A stretch of DNA of 64,000 nucleotides from Amycolatopsis sp. FBCC-B4732 (GCF_023008405.1 NZ_CP095376.1:9032501-9096500); one strand, 5' to 3'; counted from the first letter of the stretch, positions 1 through 8,593 are shown. A program made the numbers and translations. The notes: a model not told the origin generated them from the sequence alone.

Positions 1-525
1 AAGCTGGCCGGCGGCGTGGCCGTCATCAAGGCCGGCGCCGCGACCGAGGTCGAGCTCAAGGAGCGCAAGCACCGCATCGAGGACGCGGTGCGCAACGCGA
101 AGGCCGCCGTGGAAGAGGGCATCGTCGCCGGTGGTGGCGTGGCCCTGATCCAGGCCGCCGAAGCCGCGTTCGCGGGCCTGAAGCTCGAGGGCGACGAGGC
201 CACTGGCGCCAACATCGTCAAGGTGGCCGTCGAGGCCCCGCTCAAGCAGATCGCGATCAACGCCGGCCTCGAAGGCGGCGTCGTGGTGGAGAAGGTCAAG
301 GGCCTGCCGCAGGGTCACGGCCTCAACGCCGCCACGGGTGTCTACGAGGACCTGCTCGCCGCCGGCGTGCCGGACCCGACGAAGGTCACCCGCTCCGCGC
401 TGCAGAACGCCGCTTCCATCGCGGCGCTGTTCCTGACCACCGAGGCCGTCGTGGCGGACAAGCCGGAGAAGGCTTCGGCCGCTCCCGCCGACCCGTCCGG
501 TGGCATGGGTGGCATGGACTTCTGA
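1..525 (+). CDS. groEL: 60-kDa chaperonin GroEL, C-terminal part (5' end outside window)
   Basis: The open frame runs in from the left edge, so the start lies outside the window. The 174 visible residues are the end of the equatorial domain of a group I chaperonin, the ATP-driven protein-folding ring of the cytoplasm. [12 protein letters not shown] at the edge, then [16 protein letters not shown] and GLNAATG, are hallmark GroEL strings. The GGMGGMDF tail is the flexible Gly/Met tail that projects into the ring cavity, whereas the second actinobacterial paralogue often ends in a His-rich tail. A strong hairpin terminator follows 20 bases after the stop, so this is the end of its transcript. 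The family assignment is certain; which paralogue it is (groEL1 or groEL2) rests on the tail and is inference. Confidence 0.98.
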   Translation, partial: KLAGGVAVIKAGAATEVELKERKHRIEDAVRNAKAAVEEGIVAGGGVALIQAAEAAFAGLKLEGDEATGANIVKVAVEAPLKQIAINAGLEGGVVVEKVKGLPQGHGLNAATGVYEDLLAAGVPDPTKVTRSALQNAASIAALFLTTEAVVADKPEKASAAPADPSGGMGGMDF

Positions 526-544
526 GTCCGGTCGCTTGACTGGG

Positions 545-577
545 AAAGCCCGGTCCGCTTCGGCGGGCCGGGCTTTT
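545..577 (+). terminator. Intrinsic terminator after groEL
   Basis: A 13-bp stem with one G-T wobble (AAAGCCCGGTCCG against CGGGCCGGGCTTT), a CTTCGG loop and a following TTTT run form a textbook Rho-independent terminator. The convergent membrane-protein gene ends at 579, so it probably serves both strands. Confidence 0.9.
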
Positions 578-578
578 C

Positions 579-902
579 TCATGGCTTGGTGAAGAACCAG
601 ATGGCGTAGGCACCCAAGATGACGACGCCGAGCGCGAGCACGCCGAGGCCCCCGAGCCAGGCGGTGCTCGCTTCTTCCGCTTCCAGCGCGACGACGATCG
701 CGCCGATCCCGGTCAGCAGGATCCAGATCGCCAGCCCGGCGGCGGTGTAGAGCACGGTCTTGGTGACCGTCGTGCTGCCGGTGTCGTTGAACGCGAGTGC
801 GAAGAACGCGGCGAAGGCGGTCAGTCCCAGCCCGGCGAGCAGGTACAGCCCACCGAGGATCCCGACGACGACCTTCGCGGCCGTTCTGCTCCCTTGATCC
901 AC
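579..902 (-). CDS. Small three-helix membrane protein of unknown function
   Basis: Encodes 107 residues with three strongly hydrophobic stretches (about 10-37, 49-70 and 82-104) and an Arg/Lys N-terminus, so an integral membrane protein with short loops is expected. No motif or family is recognised. The codon pattern (G/C at third positions) supports real coding. It stands alone between the groEL terminator and the PspC gene on the same strand. Function is not assigned. Confidence 0.75.
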   Translation of the reverse strand: MDQGSRTAAKVVVGILGGLYLLAGLGLTAFAAFFALAFNDTGSTTVTKTVLYTAAGLAIWILLTGIGAIVVALEAEEASTAWLGGLGVLALGVVILGAYAIWFFTKP

Positions 903-1030
903 GAGCGCGAACCCTAACCCCTCGAACGGGATTCGCGCGGGCCTTTTGCGCTGCTCGGCTTACGGTGCTCGGCCGAACAGCGCACCCCCGGCGGGCCCCG
1001 GTTCCCCCTGCGAACCGGCGCCCGCCACGA

Positions 1031-1243
1031 TCAGGAGTCCTCTTCCGGCGTCAGGATGGCGGCGGCGACGTAGATCGGGATCGCGATGCCGACCGACAGG
1101 AACACGGCGGCGACCAGGCCGATGCGCAGGACGTTGGCGTCGATGCCGAGGTAGGTGGACCAGCCACCGCAGACGCCCGTGAGCATCTTGTCGGAGCGGC
1201 TGCGGCGGAGCTTCTTGGCGGGGGTGTACACGCTGTTCGTCAT
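1031..1243 (-). CDS. PspC domain-containing membrane protein
   Basis: A 70-residue protein. Residues 8-35 carry the PspC signature (KLRRSRSDKMLTGVCGG, then a YLGID-like string and VLRIG), followed by one membrane segment (about 42-64) and the acidic tail LTPEEDS. PspC proteins act in envelope-stress sensing in enterobacteria. In actinomycetes many single-domain versions exist without a PspA operon, as here, so its role is unknown. The start is the only ATG that keeps the charged domain N-terminus. Confidence 0.88.
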   Translation of the reverse strand: MTNSVYTPAKKLRRSRSDKMLTGVCGGWSTYLGIDANVLRIGLVAAVFLSVGIAIPIYVAAAILTPEEDS

Positions 1244-1329
1244 GGCTCAATACTGGCTTCCGGGCCACCCTGACCACATCAGGAACGGCCCGGACCCCGA
1301 CCCTGAACTTCGCCCTCGGGGAAAACCAG

Positions 1330-1800
1330 GTGCTCACCGGGGTGCGTTTTCCGGCCGTGCAGCACGACACCCCGGAGTTCGCCGGTCAGGACGACCGCGA
1401 CGAGAGGGGCCCGTGCGCGGAACCGGCCGAGTACGTCAGCGGGGGTGTCCGGTCGGGGTCCGGTGATCTGGACCTGATCGGCTACTCGCTGCGCAAGTGG
1501 ATGCGCCTGGCCCGCACCGGGAATCTGCGCGCGAACGCCGCGAGGATCGTGTCCCGCCTGGCGGGGCCGAGGTTCGCGGGCTACCTGCGGACCCGATCGC
1601 CGAACCCTGGCTGACCTGGCTGCGCGACCTGCGGCGCGGCAAGCACACCCCGGACGAGGCCATGGCGGCCGCCGCCGAGCTGGAGGATCGGCTCGACCGG
1701 CTGGCGCGGGGTGCGTCGCCGCTGCCGGAGCAGCCCGATCGCGAGTGGGCCGACCGGTGGCTCGTGCGGGCCTACGACAGCGCGCGCACCCGGGCCAGGC
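1330..1800 (+). pseudogene. Decayed nucleotidyltransferase-like gene
   Basis: Two reading frames carry pieces of one protein family, the predicted nucleotidyltransferases with DNA polymerase beta-like fold. Frame 1 (from about 1330) holds an N-terminal stretch, then SGDLDLIGYSLRKWMRLA (about 1455-1510) and a piece resembling the VSRRAGHRFLGYL region, then stops at 1612-1614. The neighbouring frame picks up with AEPWLTWLRDLRRGKHTPDE (about 1600-1660), an ELEDRLDRL helix and an EWADRWLVRAY end (about 1745-1775). The middle of the protein is missing, there is at least one frameshift, and the 3' end runs into menC. I recognise the family from memory of its motif order; a search of both frames would settle it. 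Confidence 0.65.
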
Positions 1801-2701
1801 GGGCTTCCCACGCGGCCTGGACGTCGGCGGGGGCCGGGTAGGCGTCCGTGGGCTCCGGTGCCTGGCGCAGCACCGGCAGGAAACCGTCCACAGGGGACAG
1901 TGAGTCGGCGGAGACGTCCCCCGTCAGCAAGGAAATCGTGCCGAGTCCACAAGCGAATTCGAGTTCCGGGAGCGCGCCCGCCAGTGCGAGTCCCGCCGCC
2001 AGGCCGACGCTCGTCTCCACCGCCGACGACACCACGCACGGCAGCCCGCACGCCTCCGCGACCTCGAGCGCCCGGCGGACGCCCCCGAGGGGGGCGACCT
2101 TCAGCACCGCGATGTCCGCCGCTCCGGCGACCGCGACCTTCAGTGGGTCTTCCGCGCGGCGGATCGACTCGTCGGCGGCGATCCGGACGCCCACCTTGCG
2201 GCGCACCGCGGCCAGGTCGTCGATCGTCGGGCACGGCTGCTCCGCGTACTCCAGCCCGCCCGCCGCCTTGTCGAGGTCGGTGATCGCGCGGACCGCCGTG
2301 TCGACGTCCCACGCCGCGTTGGCGTCGACGCGGATCGCGCCGTCCGGGCCCAGCGCGTCGCGGACCGCCTCGACCCGGGCGCAGTCGTCGGCCAGGGAGA
2401 CGCGCGGGTCCGCGACCTTCACCTTGGCCGTGCGGCAGCCGGACGCACGCACGAGTTCGTACGCCTTTTCGGGCGCGACCACCGGCACGGTCGTGTTCAC
2501 CTCGACCCGGTCGCGGACCGGGGCCGGCCAGCCGGTTTCGCTCGCTTCGAGGGCCGCCCGCAGCCACGGCGCGCTCTCGGCGTCCGAGTAGTCGGCGAAC
2601 GGGCAGAACTCGCCCCAGCCCGCCGGGCCGCGCAGCAGCACGCCTTCACGGACGGTGATGCCGCGGAACCGGGTGCGCAGGGGAATCGCGTAGACCTTCA
2701 T
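1772..2701 (-). CDS. menC: o-Succinylbenzoate synthase (menaquinone biosynthesis)
   Basis: Encodes 309 residues of the enolase superfamily, MenC group, which dehydrates SHCHC to o-succinylbenzoate in menaquinone synthesis in the cytoplasm. The expected barrel residues are all visible: the KVKV catalytic lysine pair (K93/K95), the metal ligands D126 (RVDAN), E154 (YAEQP) and D177 (AADES), and the second lysine K201 (LKVAPLGG). The length is close to the short actinobacterial MenC (about 310-330). No other men gene is adjacent. The upstream neighbour is a divergent regulator 75 bases away. The enolase fold also houses dipeptide epimerases, but the motif set and length favour MenC. Confidence 0.9.
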   Translation of the reverse strand: MKVYAIPLRTRFRGITVREGVLLRGPAGWGEFCPFADYSDAESAPWLRAALEASETGWPAPVRDRVEVNTTVPVVAPEKAYELVRASGCRTAKVKVADPRVSLADDCARVEAVRDALGPDGAIRVDANAAWDVDTAVRAITDLDKAAGGLEYAEQPCPTIDDLAAVRRKVGVRIAADESIRRAEDPLKVAVAGAADIAVLKVAPLGGVRRALEVAEACGLPCVVSSAVETSVGLAAGLALAGALPELEFACGLGTISLLTGDVSADSLSPVDGFLPVLRQAPEPTDAYPAPADVQAAWEARLARVRALS

Positions 2702-2776
2702 CAGGGCCGATCATGCCACCGTCCCAGGTTCGGCGAACGGGTGCAGAACCGCGCATTCGGAGGAGAGAATGATCCG

Positions 2777-5566
2777 GTGGTCCTCGACTTCCGCGTGCTG
2801 GGTCCGGCCGAGGTCACGGCCGACGGCCGCCCGGTACCGCTCGGGGGCAGCCGGCCGTTGATCGTGCTGGCCGGCCTGCTGCTGCGCGCGAACCGGGTGG
2901 TGCCGGTCGAGGAGCTGGGCCGCTGGCTGTGGGACGACGACCGCCGCCGTTCCAAGGGCGCGCTCCAGACGTACGTGCTGCGGCTGCGCCGGGCGCTCGG
3001 CGACCAGGTCGCGATCCGCACCGAAAGCGGCGGCTACCGGATCGAACTCGACGACGGCCTGCTCGACCTGTCCCGGTTCCGCGCCCTCGCCGCCCGCGGC
3101 AAGGCCGCGCTCGACCGGGGCGAGAGCCGCCAGGCGGCCGCCCACTTCGCCGAGGCGCTCGAACAGTGGCGCGGGCCCGCGCTGCTCAACGTCGAGTCGG
3201 ACGCGCTCCACCGCGACGAAGCCGGCCAGCTGGCCGAGGAACGGCTGCGGGTCCGCGAACAGTGGGCGGACGCGCTGCTCGACGTCGGCGAGTACGGCAC
3301 CGTCGTCCCCGAACTCACCCGGCTGACCAGGGAAAACCCGTTGCGGGAGCGGCTGCACGAGCAGCTGATGGCCGCGCTGTACCGCTCGGGACGGCAAGCC
3401 GACGCGCTCGAGGTGTACGGCCGGATCAGCGGGGTGCTCGCCGACGAGCTCGGGCTCGACCCCGGGCCGTCGCTGCAGCGCACCCGGCAGGCGATCCTGA
3501 CCGGCGCCGACGAGCCCGCCGGGCTGGCGCGCTACCGGCTCGGCGCCGAACCGCAGGTGCCGCACCAGCTGCCCGCCGACCTGCGGACCTTTTCCGGGCG
3601 CGAGTGCGACCTCAAGGCGTTGCACGCGCTGCTGCCGGAGGCGGTCGACGCCGGTGCGTCCACGCCGATCGCGTCCGTCGAAGGCATGGGGGGTCTGGGG
3701 AAGACGACGCTGGCCGTGCACTTCGCGCACGAGATCGCCGACCGGTTCCCCGGCGGGCAGGTCTACCTCAACCTGCGCGGCTACGGCCCCGGCGAACCGG
3801 TCGAGCCGTCGACGGCGCTGGAGGCGATGCTCACCGCGCTCGGCGTGCCGTGCGAGGCGATCCCGGCCGACCTCGACGGCCGCGCGGCGAGCTGGCGGAC
3901 GCACACCGCGGGACGGCGGCTGCTCGTCCTGCTCGACAACGCCAACCGCACCGAACAGGTGCGGCCGCTGCTGCCCGGGCCGGGCTGCCTGGTCGTGGTC
4001 ACCAGCCGCTGGCAGCTGCGCGCGCTGGTCGCGACGCACGGCGCGCGGCGGATCGCGCTGGAGGAGCTCGGCGACGAGGACGCGGTCGAGCTGCTCGCGG
4101 CCACCATCGGCGTCGAGCGGGTGGCCCGCGACCCGGCGGCGGCCGAGCGGTTCGTGCGCCACTGCGGCGGGTTGCCGCTGGCCATCCGGATCCTCGCGGT
4201 GCGGGCGGCGCAGTTCCCCGACCTGGCGCTCGACGAGTTCGCCGGCTCGATCGAAGACGACCTGCTCGGTTCGTTCGACCTCGCCGACGGCGAAGGGACG
4301 AACATCCGCTCGGTGCTGTCGTACTCCTACCAGGCACTGGAGCCCTCGGCGGCGCGGCTGCTGCGGCTGCTCGGCCTGGCCACCGGCGCCGACTTCACCG
4401 CCCCGGTGGCGGCCGCGGTCGCCGGCCTGGACCTCGCGACGGCCCGGGCGGGCCTGGAAACCCTGGCGTCCGCGCACTTGCTGGCCCAGCCGCGGCCGGG
4501 CCGCTACCAGTTCCACGACTTGATCCGGGCGTACGCCGGCGAAGTCGCTTCGCAGGTCGATACGGCTTCGCAGCGCTCCGCGGCGTTGGACCGGCTGCTG
4601 GGCTGGTACCTGGCGTCGGCACTGGACGCGTCCCGCCGGATGCGCCCGGAGCGCTACTACCGGCTGCTGGAACCGGACGACCTCGAAGGTGGTCTCACCT
4701 TCGACTCCCACCACGACGCGCTGGACTGGTTCGTCGAAGAGTCCGCCAACCTCATCGCCGCTGTGCACCTGGCGCGGCGCCTCGGCCGCGACGACGCCTG
4801 CTGGAAGCTGGCTTGGCTCCTGCAGAGCTACTTCGTGACGCGCTCGCGGCTGGACGATTGGCGTTCGGTGTTCACGGTGGCGCTCGAAGCGGCCCGCGCG
4901 AGCGGCCACCGCCCCGGCGAGGCGGGCATCCTCAGCGGCCTCGGCGTCGTCAACGGCGTCGCCCGGCAGTACGCGGACTCGCGGCGCTACCTGGAGCAGG
5001 TGCTGGCGATCCAGCGCGAGCTCGGCGCGCGGGAGGGCGAGGCGCGGGCGCAGTACAACCTGGCGCTGGCTTCGCACAACCTCGACGAGTACGCCTCGGC
5101 GTACGAGCACGGCAAGCAGGCGCTGGAGCTCGTGCGCGAGCTGGGGATGGGCCAGTTCGAAGCGAGCGTGCTGCGCGCGCTCGGCGACGTGTGCACGTCG
5201 ATGGGCGACCACGAGCAGGCGTTGCGCCTGGCGGACGCGGCACTGGCCGTCGTCGGCCCGGACGGCCAGCCGGTGGACACGCGCTTCACCCAGCACACGC
5301 GGGGCCTGGCCCTGATCGGCCTCGGCCGGCTCGACGCGGGCATCGCGTGCATCCGCGAGTCCGTCTCGATGTTCTTCGAGATGGGCGAGCTGTACGAGGC
5401 CGCGGACGTGCTCGCCCAGCTCGGCACCATCTATTCGAGGTACGGCGACGAGGCTCTGGCCCGCGAGTGCTGGCTCCGCTCGGTCCGCCTGCTGACGGAG
5501 CTGGGCCACCCCGACGCCGACGACGTCCGCGCCAAACTGGCGGCGCTGGTCAGCGCGGGCGGCTGA
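2777..5566 (+). CDS. AfsR/SARP-family regulator with NB-ARC ATPase and TPR repeats
   Basis: A 929-residue AfsR-type regulator. Order: OmpR-like winged helix (about 1-90), bacterial transcriptional activation domain (about 95-245), NB-ARC/STAND NTPase with P-loop GMGGLGKTT (303-311) and a GLPLAI motif, then TPR-like helices over the last 350 residues. Such proteins switch on secondary-metabolite or developmental genes when ATP binding and an upstream signal release the DNA-binding part. I chose GTG 2777, which is 11 bases after GGAGGAG (2759-2765) and starts just before the family's FRVLGPAEV; an upstream GTG at 2741 is open too. The gene stands alone with no biosynthetic cluster nearby, so its targets are unknown. 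It diverges from menC. Confidence 0.92.
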   Translation: MVLDFRVLGPAEVTADGRPVPLGGSRPLIVLAGLLLRANRVVPVEELGRWLWDDDRRRSKGALQTYVLRLRRALGDQVAIRTESGGYRIELDDGLLDLSRFRALAARGKAALDRGESRQAAAHFAEALEQWRGPALLNVESDALHRDEAGQLAEERLRVREQWADALLDVGEYGTVVPELTRLTRENPLRERLHEQLMAALYRSGRQADALEVYGRISGVLADELGLDPGPSLQRTRQAILTGADEPAGLARYRLGAEPQVPHQLPADLRTFSGRECDLKALHALLPEAVDAGASTPIASVEGMGGLGKTTLAVHFAHEIADRFPGGQVYLNLRGYGPGEPVEPSTALEAMLTALGVPCEAIPADLDGRAASWRTHTAGRRLLVLLDNANRTEQVRPLLPGPGCLVVVTSRWQLRALVATHGARRIALEELGDEDAVELLAATIGVERVARDPAAAERFVRHCGGLPLAIRILAVRAAQFPDLALDEFAGSIEDDLLGSFDLADGEGTNIRSVLSYSYQALEPSAARLLRLLGLATGADFTAPVAAAVAGLDLATARAGLETLASAHLLAQPRPGRYQFHDLIRAYAGEVASQVDTASQRSAALDRLLGWYLASALDASRRMRPERYYRLLEPDDLEGGLTFDSHHDALDWFVEESANLIAAVHLARRLGRDDACWKLAWLLQSYFVTRSRLDDWRSVFTVALEAARASGHRPGEAGILSGLGVVNGVARQYADSRRYLEQVLAIQRELGAREGEARAQYNLALASHNLDEYASAYEHGKQALELVRELGMGQFEASVLRALGDVCTSMGDHEQALRLADAALAVVGPDGQPVDTRFTQHTRGLALIGLGRLDAGIACIRESVSMFFEMGELYEAADVLAQLGTIYSRYGDEALARECWLRSVRLLTELGHPDADDVRAKLAALVSAGG

Positions 5567-5615
5567 AAGACGTGCGGCGGACCGCCCGCGTGCCGACCCC
5601 CAGCGACAGCACGCA

Positions 5616-5654
5616 AGCGGGTCCGCCTGCCCGACGAGTCAAGCGGACCCCGCT
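5616..5654. terminator. Hairpin between convergent genes
   Basis: AGCGGGTCCGC (5616-5626) can pair with GCGGACCCCGCT (5643-5654) with one bulged C. It lies between the converging SARP and DUF72 genes. There is no U-tract, so termination activity is inferred from position and stem strength. Confidence 0.45.
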
Positions 5655-5664
5655 CACTGTCCAC

Positions 5665-6501
5665 TCACTGCGGCCCGATCCCGAGCAGGTCGGCGAGGCA
5701 TTCGGCGTTGCGCGGCGCTTCGACTTTGACGTCGTTGTCGAAGTAGACGTAGACGTCTCGCCGCCCGCCGTCGTGCCAGGTGCGGATCTTGTCGGCCCAG
5801 GTGCGCAGGGCTTGGTCGGAGTAGCCGCTGACGTAGAGCTCCTCGTCGCCGTGCAGCCGGACGTAGGCGAAGTCCGAGGTCTGCTCTTCGAGGAACGGCC
5901 ACTTTCCCGCGGTGTCGGCGACCACGAGGGCGATGTCGTGTTCGCGCAGCAGGTGCGTGGCGGCGGGCTGGGCGAAACTGGGGTGCCGGACTTCGAGTGC
6001 GTGCTTCAGCGGTTTTTTCGGGCCGGGTTTCAGGTAGGGATCGTCTTTGAGCTTGTCGTCGTGCTTCTTGGCCAGCGCGGCGGCTTCGGTCGTGGTGCGG
6101 GGCAGGAGCGCGAAGAAGTTCGCGAGCCGGTCCGGGTCGAACGCGAGCCGGGGCGGGAGCTGCCAGAGGAACGGGCCCAGTTTCGCGCCGAGCGCGAGGA
6201 CCCCGGAGGCGTAGAAGTTCGCGAGGGCGGTCTCGACGTCGCGGAGCTGCTTCATGTGCGTGATGAAGCGCCCGCCTTTGACGGCGAAGAGGAAGCCCGC
6301 CGGCGTCTCGTCGAACCAGGCGCGGTACCGCTCGGGGCGCTGGAGCGAGTAGAAGGAGCCGTTGATCTCGACGGAGTTCATCCGCCGCGAGAGGTGTTCG
6401 AGTTCCCGCCGCTGAGCGAGCCCGGACGGGTAGAAGACACCGCGCCAGGGCGGATAACGCCAGCCGGACGTCCCGATCCGGATTTCGGCGATCGCCCTCA
6501 C
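5665..6501 (-). CDS. DUF72 (YecE-like) protein
   Basis: About 278 residues of the DUF72/YecE family, a TIM-barrel fold of unknown catalytic role. Visible hallmarks are the IRIGTSGWRYPPWRGVFYP start, EINGSFYSLQ, the FAVKGGRFITHMKQL strand-loop, LGPFLWQLPP, and YVRLHGD near the end. The frame is open upstream to 6777, but those extra residues are Arg/Pro-rich and unlike the family, which begins just before IRIGTSGW. I therefore use GTG 6501; its ribosome site (AAAGGGG) sits unusually close, so an internal start a few codons later is possible. No functional partner is adjacent. Confidence 0.85.
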   Translation of the reverse strand: MRAIAEIRIGTSGWRYPPWRGVFYPSGLAQRRELEHLSRRMNSVEINGSFYSLQRPERYRAWFDETPAGFLFAVKGGRFITHMKQLRDVETALANFYASGVLALGAKLGPFLWQLPPRLAFDPDRLANFFALLPRTTTEAAALAKKHDDKLKDDPYLKPGPKKPLKHALEVRHPSFAQPAATHLLREHDIALVVADTAGKWPFLEEQTSDFAYVRLHGDEELYVSGYSDQALRTWADKIRTWHDGGRRDVYVYFDNDVKVEAPRNAECLADLLGIGPQ

Positions 6502-6801
6502 CCCCTTTCCGTTCCCGCGAAAGGTGATTCCCGGCGTCCGTCGTGGTGAAACGCGGCGACGACCGGACGGTTGGACCGCGGGTCGGGACGGGTGACCTGA
6601 GTTCGGGGACGGCCGTCTCAGTGGGCCTTTGAAGCGTTTGCTCACAGCACCGCCGGGGTGGAGTCGGACGTGGTTGTGGTGCGCGGCGCGGAGTTCGGCA
6701 GCGCCGGCCAGGCAGTGCGAATACGCGGTTCGACTGCCCGGCCGCAGCCCCGGCATCGACCGCCGGCCGTGCCGCACCGATCCCGTGTCGCTACTTTCGT
6801 G

Positions 6802-7563
6802 CTAGGCCCAGGAGAACCTCCAGTGCCGCGACTGCACCAGCCCCGACGCGTACTCCCGCAGGTTCCCCGGCTGCCCGGCGAACGTCGGCAAGCTGAACGC
6901 CCGGTGCTCCGCCGCCACCGTGAGCGCCCTCGCCTGGTTTCGGGGTGGGGCCGACACCGACAGCTCGATCGCGTCGAAGCCCAGCACCACCAGCGTCGCC
7001 CCGAAGCGGTCCTCCCAGCTGCGCAGCACCGCCGACAGCTCGGCCACCTGGTCCGTGCACTTGATCATCCCCGTCCAGCCCAGCAGGGCCGGGATGTCGG
7101 CGGGGCGCTCGGTCTGGACCAACCCCAGCCGGTGCGGGGCTCGGGTGGCCAGGATCGAACCCGTGTTGCCCGCTTCCGCCAGCGGGTCCGACTTGCGTGG
7201 GCTGCGCTTCGCCAACCCCGGGAAGCGGGCGCCGAAGGGGCGGAGGCAGGCGCCGTCGCAGCAGGACGTGTCCCACCAGCGGGCCAGCGCCGCCGCCGGG
7301 TCGGCGGAGGACACCCGGTGGCCGGCCGGGGCGAGGCGGCCGCGGTCGTCGATCCAGTCTTCGCCGTTCGCCGCGAACCGCTGGTCGTGGGGGATCAGCA
7401 CCGGCCACAACCCCGACCGCTCGAACTCGGCCACGCAGCCGAGGAACCGCTCGGGCCGGGTCAAGGGCAGGTCGGACACCCACAGCCGGCCGTGCCACGA
7501 CCCCGGTGGCAGGGTCTGGACCGGCGGCGCGGGCGTACCGGGGCGGAGCGGTGCGATCGTCAT
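6802..7563 (-). CDS. DUF4253 protein under a predicted SOS promoter
   Basis: Encodes 253 residues. The C-terminal third matches the DUF4253 pattern I know (a SWEDRFGATLVVLGFDAIEL block, then Ala-rich helices and a Leu-Arg-Glu-Tyr/Ala segment ending in aromatic residues WRFSWA). The N-terminal part has WVSDLPLTRPE and VLIPHDQRF. The biochemical role is unknown; DUF4253 genes are often found as lone genes near toxin or immunity genes. ATG 7563 has a GAGGGGA ribosome site 5 bases upstream. Two LexA-type boxes lie at 7574-7589 and 7600-7615, so I infer DNA-damage induction. Upstream in-frame codons to 7899 run through these boxes and are not coding. Confidence 0.85.
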   Translation of the reverse strand: MTIAPLRPGTPAPPVQTLPPGSWHGRLWVSDLPLTRPERFLGCVAEFERSGLWPVLIPHDQRFAANGEDWIDDRGRLAPAGHRVSSADPAAALARWWDTSCCDGACLRPFGARFPGLAKRSPRKSDPLAEAGNTGSILATRAPHRLGLVQTERPADIPALLGWTGMIKCTDQVAELSAVLRSWEDRFGATLVVLGFDAIELSVSAPPRNQARALTVAAEHRAFSLPTFAGQPGNLREYASGLVQSRHWRFSWA

Positions 7564-7573
7564 GGACGTCCCC

Positions 7574-7589
7574 TCGAACTTGTGTTCGG
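7574..7589. promoter_or_regulatory. Second LexA-like SOS box (one mismatch)
   Basis: TCGAACTTGTGTTCGG differs at only the last base from the mycobacterial/actinobacterial LexA consensus TCGAAC-N4-GTTCGA. It is 11 bases upstream of the DUF4253 start codon and spaced 26 bases from the perfect box. Confidence 0.6.
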
Positions 7590-7599
7590 CTACTGCATC

Positions 7600-7615
7600 T
7601 CGAACAGTAGTTCGA
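7600..7615. promoter_or_regulatory. Perfect LexA SOS box upstream of DUF4253 gene
   Basis: TCGAACAGTAGTTCGA is an exact match to TCGAAC-N4-GTTCGA, the LexA operator known from M. tuberculosis and relatives. It lies 37-52 bases upstream of the DUF4253 ATG, where LexA would cover the promoter. An outer repeat, CCCTCGAAC (7571-7579) and GTTCGAGGG (7610-7618), joins this box to the second one. Confidence 0.75.
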
Positions 7616-7814
7616 GGGTCCGACAATTTCCAGCGATTCCCCCGCTCATCCGTTCGAGTGAATCCACAAATCCGCAGGTCAGGACCTCGAACGAGACGCG
7701 TGAGGTGGAAGTTGCTCCTGTGACGATTCGCTGGGCCGAAGGGGTGGCCGAGGCGTAGGAGGTGCGAACGGGGCGAAGCCTGCTTACGGTCATCACGGAG
7801 GAGAGGAGCAGCCG

Positions 7815-8447
7815 GTGACCGACCACGTACCCGAGCCGCCGCGGGGCTGGGTGCCCGTGGAGCACCGGTTCGCCGGGCTCGACCGGCGGACCTTCGCACC
7901 CGCTCTGCTGGTCCTCGGCATCGCGCTCCTGCTCGGCTACGGCCTGCCCGCGCTCAACGCCGCCATCCCGTGGCACAACGAGGTCCGGGCCGGTGACGTC
8001 CTCAACCTCGGCGCCGGCGCGACGGCCGTCCCGCCGGTCGGCTGGCAGCTCGAGAGCGGCACGCTGACCGGCACCGCCGCACCGGCGAGCGCCACCACCC
8101 TGCAGGTCGCCCTGGCCACCGGCGGCGCGAGCATCGACCTGCGCGGCGCGCCCTTCACCGGGTCGGCGGACGCCTTCCTCGACCAGGTCGAACGATCCGA
8201 AGGCGACGCGCCGGGCGTCGACGGGGCTCGGGGCACCGTCACGACCGCCGCCGGGCTGACCGGGGTCGCCCGGGCCGGTACCGGGCCGGTCGGCGACGCG
8301 CTGGACGTCGCCTTCAAGGTCGGGCAGCCCGCCGCCGACGCGCCCGCGCTGCTGGTCCGGGTGCGCACCGCGCCGGACCAGTTCGAGCGCTACCGCGACG
8401 AAGTGACGGCTTTCTTGCGCAGCATCACGCCGGGCGCGGCCCGGTGA
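7815..8447 (+). CDS. Single-pass membrane protein, hypothetical
   Basis: Encodes 210 residues: a short cytoplasmic N-terminus (VPVEHRFAGLDRRTFAPALL), one membrane helix (about 29-50) and an outside domain of about 155 residues rich in Gly, Ala and Thr. The outside part ends in a YRDEVTAFLRSITPG helix. GTG 7815 has a strong GGAGGAGAGGAG ribosome site. No family is recognised; the layout resembles small actinobacterial surface-domain proteins that accompany PrsW-like proteases, and the PrsW gene follows at 8590. A decayed copy of this gene's 3' end lies just downstream. Confidence 0.75.
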   Translation: MTDHVPEPPRGWVPVEHRFAGLDRRTFAPALLVLGIALLLGYGLPALNAAIPWHNEVRAGDVLNLGAGATAVPPVGWQLESGTLTGTAAPASATTLQVALATGGASIDLRGAPFTGSADAFLDQVERSEGDAPGVDGARGTVTTAAGLTGVARAGTGPVGDALDVAFKVGQPAADAPALLVRVRTAPDQFERYRDEVTAFLRSITPGAAR

Positions 8448-8464
8448 GCGGCGGGGCGCGCGGG

Positions 8465-8593
8465 GTGTTCCGGTGTCACCGAGACGAGGTGGAGGCGGTC
8501 ATCGTGGGCGTGGCTCGGCCGGACCGGTTCGAGTGCGATCGCGGCGAACTGGCGGCGTTCCTGCGCAGCAGCACCCCGGGTGCGGTCCGATGA
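8465..8593 (+). pseudogene. Remnant duplicate of the preceding gene's 3' end
   Basis: A 42-codon frame ending at 8593 reads PDRFECDRGELAAFLRSSTPGAVR at its end in separate parts alike to the PDQFERYRDEVTAFLRSITP end of the 210-aa gene at 8370-8447. The DNA also aligns over about 60 bases. The upstream half is not alignable, so this is the tail of a tandem duplicate whose body was deleted. Its TGA overlaps the PrsW start (ATGA at 8590-8593), so the remnant may persist to couple translation into the protease gene. A functional 42-aa peptide cannot be excluded. Confidence 0.55.

Noticed and set aside
2711..5509. 932-codon open frame on the minus strand opposite the SARP gene
   Set aside because: It is the antisense shadow of a high-GC gene. 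The product is Arg/Gly/Gln-rich with no family, while the plus strand encodes a full AfsR-type protein.
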